Shown piece by piece: positions 1-10,789 of a DNA stretch of 64,000 bases. This DNA comes from Pseudoips prasinana (taxonomy: Eukaryota; Arthropoda; Insecta; Lepidoptera; Nolidae). Location of the stretch: the NCBI GenBank assembly GCA_951640165.1, contig OX621242.1:25602001-25666000 (forward strand), given 5' to 3'. Every line of letters starts with the position of its first letter. Position 1 is the stretch's first letter. Below the pieces are notes generated by a model, which was not told where the DNA came from, did no database searches, and worked only from the letters and a program-made list of their open reading frames with translations. The position numbers and the translations under genes are program-made.

Positions 1-248
1 ATATTATTAAATATTTTGACCATTGTTATTTTATTACATAATACAAAATTATATGACTTTTCGTTACGTTCCATGCTATCGTTGTTCTTTAAAAAAACAC
101 TGCAATCTCCCTCATATCCTTCCCCACAAAGATTAAGAAACATGTGCAATTTTTATATATTTACACTTGGGCTTTGTTTGAATGCAATAATGATGAATTT
201 AATTAACTTATTATTTCAATAAATTGGACATATTCAATTAATGATAAT
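1..248. other. AT-rich sequence, no gene seen
   Basis: Low-complexity AT-rich DNA before the LINE fragment. It presumably belongs to the ALDH intron that starts before the window. No conserved reading frame or repeat was recognised. Confidence 0.5.
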
Positions 249-1735
249 ACCGATGATGTCCGACTAGCCATGGAGCGGAAATTACTCACGGTGATGGTCT
301 TATTGGACTTCAGTAGTGCCTTCAACTCAGTTGATTTTGATATCCTCCTTGGCATCTTATCCTCCGTTCAACGTATCTCATCTTCAGTAACTGCATGGTT
401 TGACTCATATCTTCGAGGGCGCTCGCAGTCTATACGCTACGAAGAAGCTTCTTCTAAGTGGTGTAATCTTACTGCGGGCGTTCCTCAAGGTGGCGTACTC
501 TCTCCTCTTCTCTTTTCTGTGTTTAACGCCATAACCAAAATTGTTTCCTCCAATTTCCATCTTTACGCAGACGATTTGCAGCTTTATCGACACTTTAAAG
601 TTGAGGATATTAGTCTGGCCATTGATGCCATCAATAGTGATCTTGGGAACATTAGTGATTGGGCGAAATCTTTTGGACTCTTGGTTAACCCCACTAAATC
701 ACAAGCAATCATTATTGGTGGCAGGCATATGTTTAGTTTGATACCTAACAACTTTATTCCACCAGTTCTTTATGACAACGTCCCCATACTTTATGCGACA
801 CATGTTAAAAATCTTGGTGTAATAATTGACAGCAACTTATCATGCTAAACATATGTCGTTGCGGAAGTGAGCAGAAGGGTATACTGCTCGTTTCAGTCTC
901 TTAAACGATTACAGAAATTCTTACCCTTTCATACTAAAGTATCCTTAGCACAGTCACTCCTAATTCCTCTTCTAGACTATGCTGATGTCTGTTTTCTGGA
1001 TGCGAATGAAGACCTTCTTAACAAGCTCGAACGTCTACAGAATTTGTGCATTCGCTTCATTTTCGGCCTCCGTAAGTACGACCATGTGTCGGAGTTTCGG
1101 AGGCGGTTGAAGTGGCTGCCAATACGGCAACGTCGAGATTGTCATATTCTTTCCCTACTCTTCTCAATCCTTCATAACTTTAATTCTCCTGTCTATCTTC
1201 GTGAACGCTTTGAGTATTTAGTCCCTCGAGGTAAACTCTGTCGCACAGCCACGTCCTTTCTACTTCGTATGCCTTCTCACACTTCCAGCCGTTATGATGG
1301 CTCTTTTACAATACGTGCCGTTCGACTATGGAACTCTCTTCCACACTCTGTTCTTTCTAGCTCATCTTTAGAGGTATTTAGAAGAAGAACAAGGGAACAC
1401 TTTTTGTATTAGTATATTTAGGAGTTTTATATATATATATATATATGTAGTATGTATAGTATGTATAGTATGTAATTTGTTTGTATTATTAGTATGTATT
1501 AGCATGTTTATATATATATTTCTACAAGTTGGTAGTAGCAATTAGCATCACTTAATTTTATTTTTCTTTTGATGTTGTACACTGTTTTTACCCTTCTTCT
1601 ACAAATCTCCGTCTGTCAGTGGTTTGCTGGAAGAAAACTCATCAATGAGTTAAGCTCGCCCTTGTACATTAATTTAAAAATACACATGTATAAAATGTTT
1701 ATTTTCTGTGTACAATAAAGAATAAGATAAAATGC
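249..1735 (+). mobile_element. 5'-truncated CR1/jockey-group LINE fragment (reverse transcriptase)
   Basis: Two consecutive reading frames (249-848 and about 849-1412) encode the second half of a non-LTR reverse transcriptase. Visible motifs are LLDFSSAFNSVDF (palm motif A), GVPQGGVLSPLLF (motif B) and YADDLQLY (catalytic YADD). A C-terminal region rich in RLWNSLP-type sequence follows, typical of insect CR1/jockey-group ORF2. A stop near 846 with continuation in another frame shows one frameshift. The 5' part (endonuclease, fingers) is missing. The 3' UTR carries a TA-rich microsatellite around 1430-1450 and ends near TACAATAAAG at about 1710-1735. The fragment lies in the ALDH intron upstream of the exon at 1814, in the same orientation as the gene. 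It cannot move by itself. Confidence 0.8.
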
Positions 1736-1813
1736 CCATACGACAATTCTTCCGTTACCTTATTCTTCAGTATATCTTCATTGAAAATAACCAAAAATAT
1801 TATTGTTTTGTAG

Positions 1814-1971
1814 ATATTTGGACCAGTACAGAGCATTTTCAAGTTTGATACCCTGGAGGAGGTCATTGACCGAGCTAACGCGACCAACTATGGCCTCGCC
1901 GCGGGTATTTTCACAACAAACGTGAACACCGCGCTGCAATTTACAAAACATGTTGAGGCAGGAGTAGTCTG
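1814..1971 (+). CDS. ALDH exon (third from last)
   Basis: Follows a TTTTGTAG acceptor and ends at a GTAAGT donor. It encodes 52 codons plus two bases, from IFGPV to GVVW, in the conserved ALDH C-terminal half. Confidence 0.88.
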
Positions 1972-3689
1972 GTAAGTACAAAAATGCTTACTGGTAGTAC
2001 CGATCAGAGAACCCATCATAACAGGAGGTAGCTTGGTTTGATATTATCATTCAATGTAACTAATCTAACCACAATGTACCTATGTTTACCACCTCCACCA
2101 CTAGACGTGGCCTGGAATTCCACTGCTTTCTCATAGGTATTCCGTACTGCCGCATCATTTTTCTCTTAGCTTATAAAATTCCAAGTAACTTGAGTAGTAA
2201 CAACTGACTGCACGTGTGTCGTAGCGTCTAAGACGGTCGCCTAGCCGGTTCGTATCGCGGGTGCGAGTCCCGCGCCAGACAACTATTTGTGTGGCCCATA
2301 AATAGTTGTTCTGAGTCTGGATGTAATTTGTGTCCGTCTAATTATATGTTTGTAAAGTACCCTGTGTCGCGATTAGGTACACAGGGAAGGAGTTGTCTTA
2401 AAAAAAAGGACTTTAACTGGTAGGTTTATTTTAACCCTGGTACCTGCGGTATACGGTCATGTGGTAATGGGGATAACATTATTTATGATTCATAAATTAG
2501 ATTATAAATTAAACTAATGCGGTAAACTTACCTAAAACTTGTCAGGTGTAATTATATTTCTGCCTTGTTTTATTTTAATTTAGTTTTTTCCAATTTATGT
2601 ACACTCTAAAAGTATAAAAGAAAGAAAGAATAAAATATAAGAGATGACATTGACCAAAGGTACTACTTATTTCTAAAGAAACCTTTTCCAGTAGACTTGC
2701 AAGAGGAGATTTTGGAAGAAAGGAAGATGTGAGTGTTTAGGATAATTGTGTTGATCCGTAAAGAAAATAGTTTTTATCAAGTTGCAATTCCAGTACCTAC
2801 TAGCTTACAACGTTTTGCTAGCACATGGGTTAATTATCCTTCAAAGCATCATAATGAGTTAATTCTTGTTGTTTCAGGGTAAACACTTATCTCGCAATCG
2901 GCATACAATCTCCCTTTGGAGGTTTCAAGGAATCTGGATTAGGTCGTGAAAAGTAAGTACCACCCTATTTTACACCTTTGATACATTGCAAATAAACTAA
3001 ACCATCAGGAAATAGTAATAATAGGGAATTAATTTTAATAGTATCATTAAAATTAACTATGGCCCATTGAAGAGTCCAATCCAAACAACTAAATACAATT
3101 AGCGAAATGTATTGAGTTTGGATTCATTGTTAAAGTTTTGATGAGATTACCATATGACTTGCTGAATTTATTTTATTATGGAGATCCGAGATATAATTGG
3201 TACTTACCCTAAGGTTTACTAAGATTTTGCAAAGTAGCTTGTAGAAAACTGACTTCTAAAAAGGAGGAGCCTTCATTTCAACTGTATCTATGTATTTTCG
3301 GCATTTACTCCGTTATTGGTATTTTTTATTATAAGGTACGGATGGTACATATAAATTTTGTTCAATTTGGTTGTATGTTTTATTAATCAGTAATAACAAT
3401 GTACAAAGGATATACGTTAAAATATCGAATATGCTCTCGAATTAGATGATCGATCTTAGTCTGAATAATAATAATATATTATAGAAAAGTCACAGACTAG
3501 AGCCCTTAAAACAAAAATGAATATTGCTGAAGTGACATGTAGTAATCATAGTTAAGTTTTTGATATAACTATGTTTTGCCATTTCTTACTGAGTAACTTA
3601 TTGAATATTTTTGTTACAGTGGTACCGATTGCGTGGAAGCCTACTTAGAAGTGAAAACCGTCAGTATTTCTCAACCGAAGAAGTTATAA
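1814..3689 (+). CDS. Aldehyde dehydrogenase (ALDH1/2 family), last three coding exons
   Basis: ALDH enzymes oxidise aldehydes to carboxylic acids with NAD(P)+. Three exons can be joined in one frame: 1814-1971, 2878-2952 and 3620-3689. Introns begin GTAAGT and end in AG, and the split codons complete correctly (TG|G for Trp, AA|T for Asn). The roughly 100 encoded residues include IFGPV, near the nucleotide-binding and oligomerisation region, NYGLAAGIF, and the C-terminal signature PFGGFKESGLGREN. The protein ends SQPKKL. The catalytic Cys and Glu lie on exons before the window. The gene is cut by the window start, and its upstream intron holds a LINE fragment. ALDH1 and ALDH2-type proteins are close in this region, so the exact orthologue and any mitochondrial targeting cannot be decided here. 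Family assignment is firm. Confidence 0.9.
2208..2400 (+). mobile_element. tRNA-headed SINE, family C (copy 1)
   Basis: The head resembles a tRNA, with a B-box-like GGTGCGAGTCCCGCG. The body (ACTATTTGTGTGGCCCATAA, then TGTCCGTCTA and GTAAAGTACC) is shared with the minus-strand copy at 51605-51797. It lies in the ALDH intron between exons 1814-1971 and 2878-2952. Confidence 0.65.
2878..2952 (+). CDS. ALDH exon (second from last)
   Basis: Follows GTTTCAG and ends at GTAAGT. It encodes VNTYLAIGIQ then PFGGFKESGLGRE, the family's C-terminal signature. Confidence 0.9.
3620..3689 (+). CDS. ALDH last coding exon
   Basis: Follows TTGTTACAG. It encodes NGTDCVEAYLEVKTVSI and a short tail, ending with TAA at 3687-3689. 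Confidence 0.88.
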
Positions 3690-3696
3690 TTGGATA

Positions 3697-3702
3697 AATA
3701 AA
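3697..3702 (+). terminator. Probable polyadenylation signal of the ALDH gene
   Basis: AATAAA lies 8 bases after the ALDH stop codon. The close spacing implies a very short 3' UTR, unless a later signal is used. Confidence 0.5.
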
Positions 3703-3844
3703 ATAACCATCAAAGACTATTAATGTTTATTTGGGCCTAATTTATATCCATTTTTTTGATACTAAATATAGCGTTTACTGGCATTGTTGGGAATTTTTAT
3801 TTGTAACAAGTTGTCCTTTTACGACTATATGGCCATATTGGATC

Positions 3845-3922
3845 AAATCCTAAAATATAATTTAATTTTACATAATATGGATGAAATCCTAAAATATAAT
3901 TTAATTTTACATAATACTAGCG
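3845..3922 (+). repeat. 39-bp tandem duplication
   Basis: A unit beginning AAATCCTAAAATATAATTTA starts at 3845 and again at 3884. The second copy runs straight into the left end of the Helitron at 3917. Confidence 0.75.
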
Positions 3923-4182
3923 GCCCGGTACGTGCTTCGCTACGTATAAGGCATAGTAATAAAAAAATATTATTAAGTTAATTTATTCAAACAAAAAAAT
4001 ATTTTAAATTGCTAACAGATGTTGATTTTACACTTTTTCAAGACTTTTTTAAATTTTCTCTACGTACAGACCTTCCCTAGACTTCCACGAATAATTCAAG
4101 ACCAACATTAGCCAAATCGGTAAAGGCGTTGTTGAGTTATAACATTACAACGAAAAGTGGCATTGAATTTTATATATATAGA
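3917..4182 (-). mobile_element. Small non-autonomous Helitron
   Basis: Read on the minus strand, the 266-bp element starts TCTATATATATAAAATTC and ends GGGCCGCTAG. It lies between a host A and a host T, which are the Helitron hallmarks (5' TC, 3' CTRR, insertion in AT, no target-site duplication). The terminal GCGAAGCACGT-type sequence is common in Lep1-like lepidopteran Helitrons. There is no coding capacity. Confidence 0.75.
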
Positions 4183-4189
4183 TTCTATA

Positions 4190-5160
4190 CGATACATGGC
4201 AAGAACAAAATATAATTTCGTTTCGAAAGTGTTAAAAATGTTTAAATATTTATTTAATAACAGTAACAGCGGTAATTAATTGCAATGTTATGTTGTGTAA
4301 CCATTTTGACACTGATACATGAAATTGTAATGTTAAAAGTATCTTATAATTTTGTTTGTAATATATTTGTGGCCTTCCGAGGTTTCACACAGGTAGATAG
4401 ATAGAAAGGTAAATTAATGTTTTAAATTAGAACTGCACGCTAAATATTGATAAACGATTGTTGATAGGCAAATTTTTGATACCTGGCTGTACATTTAGGT
4501 AATTTTTGTAGAAGTGTCAATTTTTTTTAAATAGTATACAGCCCATGTAGCTTATTGATAATGTAGTTTTCTGTTTATAAACACGCCTTCAATCACCGGG
4601 GGCCACCTAGAATGACATTATTGCAGCAATTCATTCTGTAGCTGATCCTGAAGCTAGAGAATCGGTACTCATTTATGGCATACAGACAAAAATTATGCTC
4701 AGTTCTACTATAATTGCAATTGGTTGCATGTTATATATAATATTCAATAATCTTCTCTCAAAAATGGGAAGCTTTCTAAATTCAAATTAGAATATAATAA
4801 ACTTCGAAATTGAACTGAGTTTTAGTAACAGTTTCATTAATGATATTTAAAAATTAAAACATGTAATCCTTTACTTGTTAGCAGAACTGTAAACATATTT
4901 ATGTATGTATATCATAAAAAGAAAATAAATTCAATGCTCGTACGCCCTCAGTGAACTTTCACGGCATTGTCACGTTAAAAGCTCATTATCGATACTTACT
5001 CATTTTAACGTCAATTCAATTGAAACGTTAAAAATTGGGGTAATAGGAACCTTTCCTTTGAATATTAGATATTTAACAGTTCGGGTATTTTGTGGGCTTT
5101 TACCATTAAGTCTGTTACTACTATTATAAACCAGCTATGACATGTACTGAGACATAATAT
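4190..5160. other. AT-rich intergenic DNA
   Basis: No gene, RNA or clear repeat recognised. It separates the ALDH 3' end and a Helitron from a SINE. Confidence 0.5.
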
Positions 5161-5165
5161 TAGGG

Positions 5166-5400
5166 AAAATAATAATATCCTGGGACATTATTTTACACAC
5201 GGCCATCTGATCTCAAACTAAGCAGAGCTTGTACTATGGAAACCAGATAACTGATATACTACTTTACTTTTGTAACTTATATAGATAATTACACTCAGAC
5301 TCGGGACAAACAGACATGCACACAAAAATCTGTCCTGGGTGAGAATCTAACCCACGACATGCGGCGTGAAAGGCGAGAATTGTTTTTATCAGTCTTTTGA
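5166..5400 (-). mobile_element. tRNA-headed SINE, family B (copy 1)
   Basis: Read on the minus strand it has a degenerate tRNA head and a body with AATCTGTCC..., a TCTGAGTGTAATTA segment and the tail CAAGCTCTGCTTAGTTTGAG...GATGGCCGTGTG. Other copies are at 6940, 44455, 59930, 62660 (tail only) and 63595. Confidence 0.65.
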
Positions 5401-5474
5401 ATATTATTGACTAAGACCAAGAAAGGTGTAGTACTCTTCAAGAGTGGATATATATTAAAATAAATCGTTTTCAG

Positions 5475-5565
5475 GATGAACTATATGAGCATGTTCGTGA
5501 GCATCGGAGCAGCATGAACAGCGTTTCCGTCTCCCTTCGGAGGCGCCAAGAAAAGTCCTAGGTTA
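5475..5565 (+). pseudogene. Decayed ALDH exon relic
   Basis: A TTTTCAG acceptor is followed by a sequence that reads G|MNYM..., an in-frame TGA, and then SPFGGAKKSPRLG. This resembles the ALDH exon at 2878-2952 (VNTY...SPFGGFKESGLGR), with an inserted stretch and a stop. It lies about 1.8 kb after the functional stop codon, in the same orientation, and looks like the remains of a tandem ALDH duplicate. Similarity is short and was judged by eye. Confidence 0.5.
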
Positions 5566-5949
5566 GGTTTAGTCGGTGCGGGTGCGACAAATCCATCCGC
5601 AGACACGTTTTGCGGCTGTTATGCGTAGCCATTCCCCCTGCTTTATAAAAAAGGGTTACCAGATGAAAAACTCATTTACATTACGATACATTTTTTTCAA
5701 CAAATTTAGAACATTTCCTAGTATTAATAAAATAAAACTCATTTCTGACGTAGTACCTACATTGAGTGGGAACTAACTTCATCACAAGAATCTTTCAACA
5801 AACTTTGTTTAGGTTCATGAGGATCGTTCAGACGATGGTATAGAATATAGAAAAATTGAGATTAACTAAAATTAGAGATTTGCAATTAGGTTTAAACGCA
5901 GGTAATAAAAAAATCCCTTTAATAAAACCAAAACTGGTTGTTTGTGTCA

Positions 5950-6322
5950 GACCGATAATTCGTACTCGTCGGACGAGAGTACGACCGCGATCGCGTCGCG
6001 ACCTCCAACGCCCTCCATGACCCTTAGTTTGCATATCGTACCGATAAAAAGCCCCCCTCAACGCGGACGGGGGGCCGCGTCATATCATTAACGTAGAGCG
6101 AAAGTTGCACAAAACTCCCTAAAATGATGATCTCTGCCCTCTCCCCGCCAGTAATCGCCCAGAGTCGAGGTTCGAACCCCACAGGGGGTGCCCTCCGGCG
6201 CGGGTTACTTAATTTCTAGACGGCTCGAGCCCTCTGCTCGCCTCTATAGTCCGGTGAAGCAGTGAAAGCCTCCTAGGCTAACTGTAGCGTCAGGTTAAAA
6301 AAAAAAAAAAAAAAAAAAAAAT
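5950..6322 (+). mobile_element. GC-rich SINE-like element with poly-A tail, family D (copy 1)
   Basis: Starts near CGTACTCGTCGGACGAGAGT and contains CCCTTAGTTTGCAT, a B-box-like GAGGTTCGAACCCC and GTCCGGTGAAGCAGT. It ends in a run of more than 20 A. It matches the minus-strand element at 56991-57360 over its length, and a partial copy lies at 6590-6790. Confidence 0.65.
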
Positions 6323-6589
6323 GTTGTCTTTGTAACGGAAAAGAACGTTCTTACAAGAATGGCCATTCTGATAAGTCTCATTACGCCAAACATCTAATTG
6401 AAATAGGTTACTCCTTAGGCGACAATAATACCTATAATATTTTACATAGTTGTGATAAAAGCTTCCGGTTGTGTGGGTTGGAGCAATTAGAAATATTAAA
6501 ACGTAGTAACAACAGTTTTGTCTTGTTGAAAGACCAAACTTAAACTTAGTTTCGTCTCCTTATTATGGGTATTTGGGGGTAGTGCGAAA

Positions 6590-6790
6590 TAATTGTCGGT
6601 TCGGTGGTAGTATATAAAGGTTGCGCTCGGTTCGTCGACCATTATCATCCGATTTATCGTTCTGGCCGGACGCGAGTACGCGCCCTCCATGACCCTTAGT
6701 TTGCACTCGAATCGATAAAATGCCTTCTTCGAACCTAAATCGCACTAGAAGCCCGCTCTGACTTTGTATCTTAAATTTCAAATGACTAGT
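6590..6790 (+). mobile_element. Partial family D element
   Basis: Shares CGCCCTCCATGACCCTTAG and the following TCGAATCGATAAAATGCC region with copies at 5950 and 56991. It lacks the B-box-like half and the poly-A tail. Confidence 0.5.
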
Positions 6791-6939
6791 CACAAAAATT
6801 ACGTAATGAGATGATAGATTATATGTACCAGAGCATGGTACCATGGACATGCATGGAGCATGGACCATCCGAACAGTCTGTGCACATCTACATCACGAAG
6901 TTCTATTATAATATAAGTGAGCTTGCGCATGCTCGATTT

Positions 6940-7140
6940 GTTCCACGGGCCAGTCAGCGCGGTTGGTAAATGTTTGCCTTTCACGCCGCAAGTTCAATTC
7001 CCCCCAGGACAGATATTTGTGTGCATGAACATGACTGTTTGTCCCGTATCTGGGTGTAATTATCTGTATAAATATGTATTGACAAAAGTTATAGTATATG
7101 TGTAGTATATCATCATTATTAATTATTAGAATTTGAAATA
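6940..7140 (+). mobile_element. tRNA-headed SINE, family B (copy 2)
   Basis: The tRNA-like head carries B-box-like AAGTTCAATTCCC and is followed by ATTTGTGTGCATGAACATGA and the TCTGGGTGTAATTA body. The usual tail is missing or decayed. Confidence 0.6.
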
Positions 7141-7544
7141 AAGGTAAATCTATTTTAGTAAAACGGATCTACCACTTATGTATGTTTATGTTATTTAAGT
7201 ATTCTTTGAATTCGTTTTTCTTTATTGTGGTCCACTACGATATTATCATCCTGAATAAGAATTTCTGCTGTAGACAGTCCATCTGATAACCCGTTTTTAT
7301 ACAAAATGGAACTATACGACAACAACTGTTTAGCAAAAGAGGTTGCAATAGAGGACAGGCGAAATTTAATCGTGAGGGACTAGATCAAATGGATGTTTAA
7401 AGAACTTTTGCAAATTTCAAAACATAATTTTGTGGTAGCCCTGTTGAATTGAATATAAAGAGACCAGCTGTTCAGGGAAGATTAGTTTTAATTACCGGGA
7501 CATTTAGGTTTCCTGTGGCCTATAGTTTAACCAGTATCTCCAGC

Positions 7545-7590
7545 CAAATTTGCCAATATTGAAAGTATCGTTTCAATATTGGCAAATTTG
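7545..7590. repeat. Perfect 20-bp inverted repeat, 6-nt spacer
   Basis: Arms 7545-7564 and 7571-7590 (CAAATTTGCCAATATTGAAA and its complement) are perfect. See the findings on snap-back palindromes. Confidence 0.85.
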
Positions 7591-7817
7591 TGTTGCAGCT
7601 CATTTTACGAGACACACTGAGATTTTCCAGTGGTGTTATTTGTGATAGAGTAATTGAAGACGACTTAGACGACATAGGCTGGACAAGACAGACTTCGATA
7701 CCCCATTTAAAGATTACATTGATTTGTGATTACATTTATTTCGTATTTTATAACTCAAGTGTATCAAAGGTAATGATGAATGAAGTTAAATTAAATACCT
7801 ATTTTCATTCGTATTAG

Positions 7818-8085
7818 TAAATGTTGCTGCTGTGTGGTGACGGCGACAAATATCAGAATCAGAATATCATCACCCCATCTCATCCCGTGGGGGGCGTAGA
7901 AGTCGACCCGAGGGAATATCTACCTGAGGAAGGGCAGCAGCTTCCTTCTGATTACTATGACTATCTTACTGCGATCGCCAACCCGCCTGCCAAGCGTGGC
8001 GATTATGGCATATCCCCTCAAGACGATTCTTGAGGGAGGCTTGTCCAGCAGTGGACTTATTTAGCTGTAATGACGAGTAAATGTT
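7818..8085 (+). mobile_element. RTE-type LINE 3' tail
   Basis: Carries the RTE-associated 3' signature (GAGGCTTGTCCAGCAGTGGA) preceded by a GC-rich untranslated region with GCGATCGCCAACCCGCCTGC. A homologous copy lies at 27218-27450. No open reverse transcriptase remains. Confidence 0.6.
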
Positions 8086-8191
8086 GGAGCCGTGGTTACT
8101 TTTTCTATCAGAAATCATTTTCTTTATCATAACATCGACTTGAAATAATTAGTATCAGTTTAAGTTTCCATACACATATTAAGTATGTGAC

Positions 8192-8525
8192 TGCCTCGTT
8201 GGTCTAGCGCTAGCGTGTTCAACTGCAGAAAATGAGGTGTGTGAGTGAGGGTTCAAATCCCGGGTCGGGCTAAAAAGTGATTTTGGGATTTTTCCGTAAA
8301 AAGAAATTTCTCAGTATCAGCCCGAAGTTAGCGGTATTACACCCCCGTGCCTCGGAGAGCACGTAAAGCCGTCGGTCCTGTACCTGACCTCTTTCCGGTC
8401 GTGTCGCTAGTCGTCTCATCGGATCATGAGAGTGATGAAATAGAAAGTGCCCCTGTGTTTGCGCACACTAGTGTGCACTATGATATGTCCTGCGCAATTG
8501 GCTAATCTCCATTGAGAATGGCCGC
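8192..8525 (+). mobile_element. tRNA-headed SINE, family A (copy 1)
   Basis: The head has an A box (TTGGTCTAGCG) and a B box (GGTTCAAATCC) followed by CGGGTCGGGC. The body GTGCCTCGGAGAGCACG, CTCTTTCCGGTCGTGTCGCT and CCCATCGGATCATGAGAG-type sequence is shared with copies at 37466 and 53700. Confidence 0.75.
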
Positions 8526-8845
8526 CTACCTAATATAGCTTATATAACGAAATAACACATAGGCAATAATTTATAAAGTTTACCGCGGGTAAATTTGTGT
8601 ATGAATGATTTATATCCTGTCCTGTATTAACATCGTGGCGTTGAAGTGGGTATAATGACCCAAGAATTAAATACACTAAGATAAGTTATGAAATATTTGG
8701 TTAATAACTTTTCCGGCCATCTGAAACTTAAATCTAAACTCAAAACTGAGAAATAATAGATCTCACTTTCTGGTCTAGCCGTTAAGAAATGAACGATAGA
8801 TCATATTTACGAGCTTCCATCCTAACACCCCTTTGGAAGATATAC

Positions 8846-9213
8846 TACTCTGTCAAGAAAGTACCGGGAAAAGATCAATAATATACAAAATGTTTATTAT
8901 TCATCCCAATTTATTTTATCACCTTCAAAGTACGCTCCTTCAGAAACGATACACTTACGCCAACGAATAATCAAAACAATTTTTAAACGCTACTTTCGGA
9001 ATTGTGTTCAGTTTTCGCTGCGATTTCTCCTTTATGTCTTCTATCGATTGAACACGGGTACCACGAAGTGGTAATTTGAGTTTAGGAAAAAGAAAGAAGT
9101 GAGCTGGAGCCATATCTGGTGAATATGGTGGTTGCTGGATGGTATTTGTTGACTGTTTGGTAAAAAATTCGTTCACAATGATGGCCTTGTGCAAAGGCGC
9201 ATTATCGTGGTTT
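8846..9213 (-). mobile_element. Mariner transposon fragment (C-terminal transposase and one end)
   Basis: On the minus strand the sequence reads from HDNAP (second catalytic Asp region) through PPYSPDMAPAHFF (third Asp region) to the C terminus SEGAYFEGDKINWDE, with the stop at 8897-8899. A one-base frameshift lies near 8990. The end with CTCTGTCAAGAAAGTACCGG and an adjacent TA at 8846 looks like a mariner terminal repeat. The 5' half of the transposase is gone, replaced by an RTE fragment that abuts at about 9213. Not the same family as the mariner at 24444. Confidence 0.75.
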
Positions 9214-9758
9214 CATACAAGCACTTTATCACCTCGATATACCGGTAGTCGATTTGGCACCTTATGAGAGACCTCAGCACGGCCCATGTTTCGATAGAAT
9301 CAAAGGCTTTCTCATAGTCCACAAACGCTAAGCACAGTGGCTTGTTATACTCTTTGGTCTTCTGTATAACTTTCCGCAGCGTATGTATGTGGTCTATGGT
9401 GCTAAAGCCTTTTCGGAAACCGGCTTGTTCGGGAGGCTGGAAGTCGTCAAACATGTGCGCGAGACGGTTCGTAACGACCCTCGAAAACAACTTGTAAACA
9501 TGGCTCAGCAGTGTGATGGGTCTATAATTCTTCAATAGGGTTTTGTCGCCCTTTTTGAAGAAGAGCACCACCACACTCCTGTGCCATGCTTGTGGCGTTT
9601 GGCCATCCACTATGACGGAGTTAAATAACTTCTGAAAGGCCCGTAGGATTAGTGTGCCTTCAGAAGCTCAGCTGTAACTCCATCATCACCAGGTGCTTTG
9701 TTGTTCTTGAGTTGTCTGAGAGCCATTCTAATCTCGTACAGGCTGACGTCCGGGATGT
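9214..9758 (-). mobile_element. RTE-clade LINE reverse-transcriptase fragment
   Basis: The frame encodes KKGDKTLLKNYRPITLLS (finger motif), QAGFRKGFSTIDHI and FVDYEKAFDSI (motif A), which are characteristic of RTE elements. Upstream to about 9758 the earlier reverse-transcriptase part (APGDDGVTAE) continues in pieces. The YADD motif and everything after it are missing, because the fragment ends at the mariner junction near 9213. Confidence 0.8.
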
Positions 9759-9859
9759 TTTAATAACCTTAATTAAATTAGGTGCCTCAGTAAAATCATC
9801 GACAGAAATCTTTTTATTACTTTTCTATAAACTATTCGATAGTTTTGTGACTTTTTAAA

Positions 9860-10435
9860 TATTTCTCCAGTGTCCAAGACACTACAAAGTCCAACTCAAT
9901 TCGTTCGCCTGTCTGGTCGAGATCTGAAGTTGAAAGAGTTTTTATATAAAAATATTTTTATTTTATTTGCATAAGTGAGTGTGCACAACTGAAGCTTATA
10001 CTTAAGTGCTTACATTTTAGAATTGACTTAGTAATCAACTCATTCTTTATTCTTTAGCTATACTGTTAGATTTAGTATGTACGTACAGTTGTCATCAGTT
10101 TCACGTCAGTTTTTATTCATAAATTACAATTATAAACAAACCTCTTTTTTGTTTTGAGTTATCTATAATGCAATATTTATTTTACTAATCTACAATATTA
10201 GCCACATGTAATAGTCTTATGAAAAGTATTAAAATCGATGGTAACTATTTCTAGTTTTTAAGAATCTTTATTATCTTCGCATTAATTCTTGACGTGTTTC
10301 GTGATAAAGTTGCTACCAAAGGCTTGAAATTATTCAAGCTCTAAATCAATTAATATACAGCTTGAAAGATTAATGATGTGTATGGGAAAGCTACTTTAAA
10401 AGACAGTCTTTTAAATTAGAGATTAAAAGATAAAA
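9860..10435. other. AT-rich DNA, no gene seen
   Basis: No reading frame or repeat of note. Confidence 0.5.
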
Positions 10436-10439
10436 TGAA

Positions 10440-10475
10440 ATAAAACAGAACAGAACAGAACAGAACAAACCAAAA
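10440..10475. repeat. ACAGA-type microsatellite
   Basis: About four copies of ACAGA, then degenerate AACAAA units, just upstream of an RTE tail. Confidence 0.7.
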
Positions 10476-10529
10476 CAAAATAAATAACCATAAGACCAAC
10501 AGGTCAGTCAGTATATCAGTATACCAATA

Positions 10530-10780
10530 ATAATTGAATTTTCCTGCGAGATTGAATCAGTAATGCTGGTAGAGCCGTTGGGGCAGAAAGGTTCTCGAAT
10601 GGCGACCACGAGCCGGAAGACGCAGCTTCGGCAGGCCCCCTGCAAGATGGACCGATGATCTTGTGAGAGTGGAAGTGTGAGCAGGAAGTCGCTGGAAGCG
10701 AATAGCGCATCACCGGCAATTGTGGAGATCCTTGGGGGAGGCCTTTGTCCAGTCTTTTGGCTGATATGATGATGATGTAA
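10530..10780 (+). mobile_element. RTE LINE 3' end with ATG-repeat tail
   Basis: The decayed frame still shows the RTE C-terminal order: GRWGRKV-like, CGACCACGAGCCGGAAGACG, CCCCCTGCAAGATGGACCGA, then CTGATATGATGATGATG as the tail. The same end is seen at 17290 (minus) and 26330 (plus). Confidence 0.75.
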
Positions 10781-10789
10781 ATTTTTGAT

